Source of the DNA: Apostichopus japonicus
Lineage: Eukaryota > Echinodermata > Holothuroidea > Aspidochirotida > Stichopodidae
Direction of reading: 5' to 3'
Length of the DNA: 12,500 nucleotides
NCBI RefSeq assembly: GCF_037975245.1
Contig: NC_092571.1
Span: 11,674,917-11,687,416, forward strand
In this document: positions 8,451 through 12,500 of the stretch, one piece after another
How the letters are laid out: the number at the start of each line of letters is the position of its first letter
How positions within the stretch are numbered: position 1 is the stretch's first letter
Program-made: the position numbers and the translations under genes
Notes under the pieces: generated by a model
Database searches by the model: none
The model's input: the letters and a program-made list of their open reading frames with translations, nothing else
What the model was told of the DNA's origin: nothing

Positions 8451-8805
8451 GCAACAGTGGGTATACAAGCTGTACAACCCAACCTTCACCCACCAGAAGA
8501 GTTTTGCCTGTGAAAGCAAGAAATTTGTCCACATGGTTTGAGCAAGATTATCTTTGCAGCTACATTTTAGTGCTACCAAAAGCCCAAGAAGTCATCCGGA
8601 AGTCATCTCTGGACCCCCTTGACCCCCCCCCTTCGGATGGGGTGTGTGATGGCAAAGGTATTGATCTGCAGCTGATTGTAATAAGTTTGTATCACATAAT
8701 TTCGTGCTTCACAGACAGCTGTTTAAAGCTATAGCTAGGTGACTCATTGCATCCCATGCAGACATGTACTCCATTTCATTCTTGCCCTATTAGTTTTTTC
8801 TGTTT
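8451..8805. other. Intergenic, nothing recognised
   Basis: Includes a C9 run at 8623-8631 within a G/C-richer segment that may be transposon-derived. Open frames on both strands here are short and family-less. Confidence 0.35.
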
Positions 8806-8877
8806 AGGAGGGATGTGGGGGGAGATGAGGAGGGAGAGGCATGGGTGAGGAGGGAAGGGAAGAGGATGGAGAAAGAA
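8806..8877 (+). repeat. Purine-rich tract
   Basis: About 72 bases almost entirely G and A on the + strand with many GGG triplets. Such tracts can form triplex or quadruplex structures. No gene context is visible. Confidence 0.7.
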
Positions 8878-9264
8878 TTTTAAGTCTTCCTATCATTTCA
8901 AAATGCAAGTTTACACCAGTTCATTGTGGTGGTGTGAATTTGAAGAAATAAATCATCAAATTATATTTGCTGATTGAAGTTTGTCTCTCTTTTTCTCCAA
9001 ATTTTTTCTCGTAATAGTTCACGTAAATCTGAGAGGTCCAGATTGCACCCATTTAGTCCTCAGTTTTGGGAATTAGAAGTACCCTTTTTCATTAATGATA
9101 TGTACACTTTTTTTCCAGTTTTGTCAATGATAAAAAAGACACTAAATTAATTTAAGAAGTGATCTTTTGTTTTTGTGTGACCGCTTGGATTGTGAACATG
9201 ACAACTCAAAAACAGCATGTTGGGGGAACTTTATAATTGGTATGTTGGTGCATGTTATTGATTG
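8878..9264. other. Intergenic, AT-rich, nothing recognised
   Basis: No exon, RNA gene or repeat end that I can support. Confidence 0.4.
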
Positions 9265-9575
9265 CAAGAACTCCAATATTTTTATGCGGAGGTCAAAGGT
9301 CATTTGAAAGCTAAAATCGATAGCTCAAAAGGTCATGTAAGGTCAGGGTCTGAAAAGGTAAAACATGATAACGCAAAAAGTCAACGTTTTTACTTGACTT
9401 CATTCTTGGAATGTGGATCCCTATTGTTTTCAATGAAGGTCAAAAGGACAAGTCTAAAATCTTGTGAAACAATAGCTCAAAATGGTTAAAGCAACTACTT
9501 TATTGAATAAAAGAACCGTGTATTTCTAACGGAGATCAAATGGTCATTTGAGGTCAATATATCGATATCTGAAGA
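9265..9575 (+). repeat. Degenerate AGGTCA-rich repeat cluster
   Basis: Three diverged segments, near 9272, 9416 and 9513, share the pattern A/T-rich lead, GGAGGTCAAAGGTCATTTGA-like core and TATCGATA or ATAGCTCAAAA-like tail. The first core holds an exact AGGTCAAAGGTCA at 9290-9302. The reading frame across 9262-9489 follows from the repeat structure and is not taken as a gene. Similar AGGTCA-bearing repeats are known from marine invertebrate genomes (from memory, not searched). Confidence 0.5.
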
Positions 9576-9584
9576 CCTTGTTTG

Positions 9585-9812
9585 TATTTATGTATGTATT
9601 TCAGATTCTCTAGCAAGCAGGAACTCGCGAAGAAGCCTCATTGGCTTATCAAAGCCACAAGCTGACCGAAGTCAGTCTCTTACAATTATATTTAACGTCC
9701 ACAATTATGAATTGTTAATTGTCAACAACTCTGTAACTGGACGACATACATTAATCTGGGAGTGACTCGAACCGGGGACCTTATGATTGAAAGCTAATAC
9801 TTCATTGGTGGT
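9585..9812 (-). mobile_element. tRNA-derived SINE-like element (5' part incomplete)
   Basis: Read on the minus strand, the element has GGTTCGAGTCA (9763-9773), a near-perfect RNA polymerase III B box (consensus GGTTCGANTCC), preceded by a tRNA-like anticodon-arm region. It then has a body of about 160 bases and ends in a simple ATACATAC/AAATACAAA tail at about 9585-9600. Body hairpins include CTGAC/GTCAG around 9661-9676 and AAGCC/GGCTT around 9635-9650. No convincing A box is present because the sequence gives way to the LINE tail at about 9813. SINEs of this kind are copied by a LINE's reverse transcriptase. The family is not identified. Confidence 0.6.
9763..9773 (-). promoter_or_regulatory. 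RNA polymerase III B box of the SINE-like element
   Basis: GGTTCGAGTCA on the minus strand differs from the consensus GGTTCGANTCC only at the last base. The flanking bases resemble a tRNA T arm. Confidence 0.6.
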
Positions 9813-9830
9813 ATTTGATTTGATTTTATT
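9813..9830 (-). terminator. LINE 3' end: polyadenylation signal and AAATC-like tail
   Basis: On the minus strand an AATAAA (9825-9830) runs directly into two ATCAA-type units. CR1/L2-group elements usually end in short tandem repeats rather than a long poly(A). The exact last base is uncertain by a few bases. Confidence 0.6.
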
Positions 9831-10077
9831 CGGCAAGATATCATTCTTCATCTACATACAAACAAAAATTGCACATAAAGATAAACATTTAAAATACAAG
9901 ATGGGAAAATACTTGAAAGCATCAAAAAAAAATAACATGCCACGGATAACCCTTTAAGCTAAAAGCTTACTTCCAAAGGGGTCCTTATAACCATAAAAAT
10001 ACAAAAGATAAGAAATAAACTATTAAAACATCTAAAACATGCATACAAACACTGTAAAAAAGAAAGATATTTACAAG
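9831..10077 (-). other. 3' UTR of the LINE
   Basis: A-poor, T-rich sequence on the coding strand lies between the RT stop codon and the tail, with no further reading frame. In this retrotransposon group the 3' UTR is what the element's own reverse transcriptase recognises. Confidence 0.65.
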
Positions 10078-11685
10078 CTAGACATTCATATGATTTAAAA
10101 GGTAGGCTTTGGCATCTTTTTTAAAATTGTATTTCAGCAGGATGGATTTTATGTTTTCAGCTAGCCTGTTCCAGTTTTTAATTGCATTGTAATAAAAAGA
10201 CCCAGCACTGTGTGTTTTAATTTTGGGAAGTTGAAAATTAAAAATACTCCCTCTTGTGTTATGGCCATGAACACTATTTACTCTAATAAAACTCTCCCTC
10301 ATATAAACTGGAGAGGTACCATGGAAAACATTAAAAACATGATTAAGACGAAGCTGTTCAGCCCTATTGTTGATGTTCAAAATACCAAGAGTTTTAAAGT
10401 CAGCATGGTTAATGTGATAATAAAAATCTTTACCCAGAATGAATCTGATAACTTTGTTCTGGACACATTGTAATCTACGAGCGTGGTACTTAGATATACC
10501 TCCATACCAAGATGAGATGGAATAATCGAACAGACAAAGAACAAGGGCTGTACAGATGGTCTTTTTCACATTTTGATTAAAATAATTAGCTTGCCTGTAG
10601 AGGAATTTGAGTCGAGAATTTGTTTTACTAATAATGCCAAGAACAATTTGTTCGCCATCAAGGTATTGGTTTAACTCCAGACCGAGGTAAACAACATAAT
10701 GCTTGGCCTTAATCAGCTGACCATTACAAACAATTGAGAAGTCAGTATACTGACCAAGTTTACGTTTCGTCCCAAACAAAATCAACTCGGTCTTACCCAT
10801 GTGTAACGACAATTTGTTTTCAATGAGCCATTTATTGCCACTCTCCAGGTTAGATGAAAGATTTTTGCCAATATAGTTAGGATCTTTGTCAGAGTAAATT
10901 AAAGCACTGTCATCGACATATTGTAAAAGCAAGCAATTGATGGAGTTTGGCATATCATTTACATAGCAAAGAAATAAAATGGGGCCCAATATACTGCCTT
11001 GAGGCACCCCGCAAGTGATGGTCAGAGGATCAGATTCAACTCTATTTATGCTAACAACTTGCCGTCTACCAGAAAGATAAGATTGGAACCAGTCAGTTGA
11101 TGTACTGTGGACACCCATTGCGGACAGCTTATTACACAAAATTTGATGGTCTACACTGTCGAACGCCTTCTGGATATCCAATAAGATCATGCCGGTATAA
11201 TTACCAGCGGCAGTTTGTTTCCTGATATGATCTTGCAGATGAATAAGGCAAGTGTCGGTTGAATATGATCCTCTAAAACCAGATTGGAATTGGTAAATGA
11301 GATTATTGTTAACCAGATAATCGTTCAGTTGATGGAAAACAGCTTTCTCTAAGAATTTTGACACAACAGAGAGGATGCTCACTGGTCTAAAGTTTCCAGC
11401 TTCAAGCTTACTCTTCTTTTTATGAAGAGGAATGACTTTTGCGATTTTCATGTCATTAGGAACAACACCACATCTTAAAGAAGCATTAATAATATGTGTG
11501 ATGGGGCCTGTAATAACCTCAGCAGCATCTTTAATAAAACGCCCTGGGATACCATCGAGACCAGTACTTTTACTTATGTCAAGACTATGGATCTCATTCA
11601 GGACAAATTCCTCATTAATTTCTTGAAGCTGGAAAGAATCTGGAACAACACTCTTATACTGATTTTTTAAAACAGGTGAGTCCAC
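10078..11685 (-). CDS. LINE reverse transcriptase domain (C-terminal part of ORF2-type protein)
   Basis: RNA-directed DNA polymerase that copies the element's RNA at nicked target DNA. Visible motifs, in residues of this 535-aa frame: the STGLDGIPG block at 40-48, NFRPVSILS at 98-106, QSGFR at 134-138, motif A LLDIQKAFDSVDH at 168-180 (catalytic D170), motif B GVPQGSILGP at 226-235, and the catalytic YVDD at 256-259. KTE (298-300) and YLGLEL (333-338) follow. The C-terminal region, with an NTRGS-like segment at 476-480 and KNWNRL at 503-508, is typical of the CR1/L2/Jockey group. All catalytic aspartates are present and there is no internal stop. The GTG at the listed start is not a real initiator. 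The protein originally began far upstream, in the endonuclease. The Val in YVDD replaces the more common Ala. Confidence 0.93.
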   Translation of the reverse strand: MDSPVLKNQYKSVVPDSFQLQEINEEFVLNEIHSLDISKSTGLDGIPGRFIKDAAEVITGPITHIINASLRCGVVPNDMKIAKVIPLHKKKSKLEAGNFRPVSILSVVSKFLEKAVFHQLNDYLVNNNLIYQFQSGFRGSYSTDTCLIHLQDHIRKQTAAGNYTGMILLDIQKAFDSVDHQILCNKLSAMGVHSTSTDWFQSYLSGRRQVVSINRVESDPLTITCGVPQGSILGPILFLCYVNDMPNSINCLLLQYVDDSALIYSDKDPNYIGKNLSSNLESGNKWLIENKLSLHMGKTELILFGTKRKLGQYTDFSIVCNGQLIKAKHYVVYLGLELNQYLDGEQIVLGIISKTNSRLKFLYRQANYFNQNVKKTICTALVLCLFDYSISSWYGGISKYHARRLQCVQNKVIRFILGKDFYYHINHADFKTLGILNINNRAEQLRLNHVFNVFHGTSPVYMRESFIRVNSVHGHNTRGSIFNFQLPKIKTHSAGSFYYNAIKNWNRLAENIKSILLKYNFKKDAKAYLLNHMNV

Positions 11686-11695
11686 ATCGTACGAG

Positions 11696-12002
11696 TTAAA
11701 CTTGCTTTGGAAGTTGATTCACAAGATCTGATGCAACATGAGTAAAAATATGATTGAAATGATCAGCAACATCCTTTTTATCATGGCATTTTTCGCCATT
11801 CACATCTAAAACAGTATTTGATGATGCATTAGACTTTGATTGGTAGCCAAGAGTCTTGAGATGTTTCCATAACTCTTTAGGCTTGTCTTTGTATTCGTCT
11901 ATTTTTTCAATCATGTAATGACGTTTGGCGTTTCTTATGTCATTATGAACTTTGTTGCGCATCTTACGGTACATTTGGTAATTTTCAGATGAGTGGGTAT
12001 CC
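11696..12002 (-). pseudogene. LINE linker between endonuclease and reverse transcriptase, displaced frame
   Basis: This stretch is in a different frame from both neighbours, yet it encodes the expected connecting segment: a Lys/Arg-rich helical part (RNAKRHY), a KELWKHLKTLG motif, then DVADHFNHIF, all common just before the RT of this group. It ends at a TAA (on the + strand TTA at 11696-11698). The frame entering it is lost by one base in the G-run at 12001-12005, and the frame leaving it is gained by one base, probably in the three-T run at 11706-11708. The two shifts compensate, so RT and endonuclease share a frame. Confidence 0.8.
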
Positions 12003-12447
12003 CCCGGGACTTACGTAACCAACTGTCCCGTTCACGAATACTCTCGAGAATCTCAGCTGAAATCCAGGGATCAGACTGATTTTTGATCCTAACTTCCTTA
12101 AATGGAGCCACAGAATCAAGAACAGTGGTAAATAAACCCCGGAAACATACCCACGATTCGTCAACATTATCAGACATATAAACAGAAGACCAGTCAACAT
12201 TTTTCAGCTCATCAACAAAATATTCCTTATTGTACTTTTTTAGGGACCTAATCTGAAACCCTTTATGGGAATCAAACTTGGTTTTGATGTTACCCCTTGT
12301 ACAATAAACAATGTAATGGTCGCTTATACCATATGGTATGACCCCATATTGCTGGATTTTTTTCATATTGTTACATATAACATGATCAATGGCTGAGGAT
12401 GATGTGTCAGTGACTCTAATGTATGTGGATCGACCAACCGTAATGAG
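11935..12447 (-). pseudogene. C-terminal part of LINE apurinic-type endonuclease and start of linker
   Basis: The frame is open from 12447 down to the true frame break near 12001-12005. The codons beyond that to 11935 are out-of-frame readthrough. The segment has TSSSAIDHV (about 12379-12405) and then GISDH at residues 13-17 counted from the ATG at 12366. The SDH triplet carries the catalytic histidine of endonuclease/exonuclease/phosphatase-fold enzymes, which nick target DNA. An in-frame TAA lies at 12448-12450. Upstream codons that look related appear in another frame, so a further frameshift near 12430 is likely. The remaining endonuclease lies past the window edge. Confidence 0.8.
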
Positions 12448-12500
12448 TTAAATATGCCTCTGGTTTCTTTGGATGTTAAAAATCATTTTAGGTCAACATC

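Larger units (their letters stand above)
9813..12500 (-). mobile_element. Non-LTR retrotransposon (LINE), Jockey/CR1/L2 group, 5' end outside window
   Basis: In minus-strand order: the last part of an apurinic-type endonuclease (from the window edge to about 12300), a linker region, a full reverse transcriptase domain (to 10078), a 3' UTR of about 250 bp, and a short AAATC-like tail at about 9813-9826 preceded by an AATAAA (9825-9830). Endonuclease plus reverse transcriptase with no LTR and no RNase H after the RT fits the Jockey/CR1/L2/Daphne group. The exact clade needs phylogeny. The RT frame is free of stops, so the copy is fairly young, but three or so frame breaks lie upstream of it. 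Confidence 0.9.

Noticed and set aside
8335-8734. Overlapping frames on both strands at 8335-8532 (-) and 8504-8734 (+)
   Set aside because: The minus-strand frame runs through the strong hairpin, and neither has a recognisable domain or splice context.
9262-9489. 75-codon + strand frame
   Set aside because: It follows from the AGGTCA-rich repeat, which has few stops in that phase; no protein family is recognised.
9751-9805. A functional tRNA gene on the minus strand
   Set aside because: Only the T-arm/B-box side is tRNA-like. No acceptor stem or A box can be found, and a SINE-like body follows.
10210-10473. Plus-strand frames opposite the LINE reverse transcriptase (also 11432-11626)
   Set aside because: They are antisense shadows of a well-supported reverse transcriptase.

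Overview
The window reads as nuclear DNA from a metazoan, most likely a marine invertebrate such as an echinoderm (perhaps a sea cucumber). This placement is an inference. It rests on an AT-rich, gene-poor sequence, one extracellular-LRR receptor exon with no bacterial-style gene packing, a Jockey/CR1/L2-group LINE, a tRNA-derived SINE-like element, hAT-like MITEs with 'CAGTGGCGTAG' ends, and AGGTCA-rich repeats of a type common in marine invertebrate genomes. No rRNA gene, intact tRNA gene, CRISPR array or operon is visible.

Left end (3-629, + strand): the last exon of a type I membrane protein. It carries the end of an LRR array, a cysteine-capped LRRCT, a short Thr/Ser/Pro stalk, one transmembrane helix and a short tail of about 36 residues with no TIR domain. 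The rest of the gene lies to the left of the window.

Middle left (630-5430): about 4.8 kb with no convincing gene. It holds two facing G-quadruplex-prone tracts (975-995 and 1084-1115), two fragments that look like ends of hAT-like elements (1701 and 2678), a CpG-richer patch with E2F-like and CRE-like sites (about 3870-4240), and a degenerate dispersed repeat (about 5040-5300).

Centre (5431-7292): a head-to-tail array of three copies of a unit of about 500 bp. Copy 1 is interrupted by a 336-bp hAT-like MITE with an exact 8-bp target-site duplication. The uninterrupted target site can be read in copies 2 and 3, so the MITE arrived after the array formed.

Right (7293-9812): more intergenic sequence with a G15 run, a strong short hairpin (8417-8450), a purine-rich tract (8806-8877), a degenerate AGGTCA repeat cluster (about 9265-9575) and a SINE-like element on the minus strand (about 9585-9812).

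Far right (9813-12500, minus strand): a non-LTR retrotransposon. Its reverse transcriptase domain is intact and its 3' tail is AAATC-like. The linker between endonuclease and reverse transcriptase has a -1 and then a +1 frameshift, and the endonuclease is only partly inside the window. The 3' end of the LINE abuts the tRNA-like end of the SINE, which suggests nesting.

Apart from the LRR exon and the LINE, the window is ordinary repeat-rich intergenic DNA. I see no evidence of a new multi-gene system. The most informative structure is the tandem array with its dateable MITE insertion.
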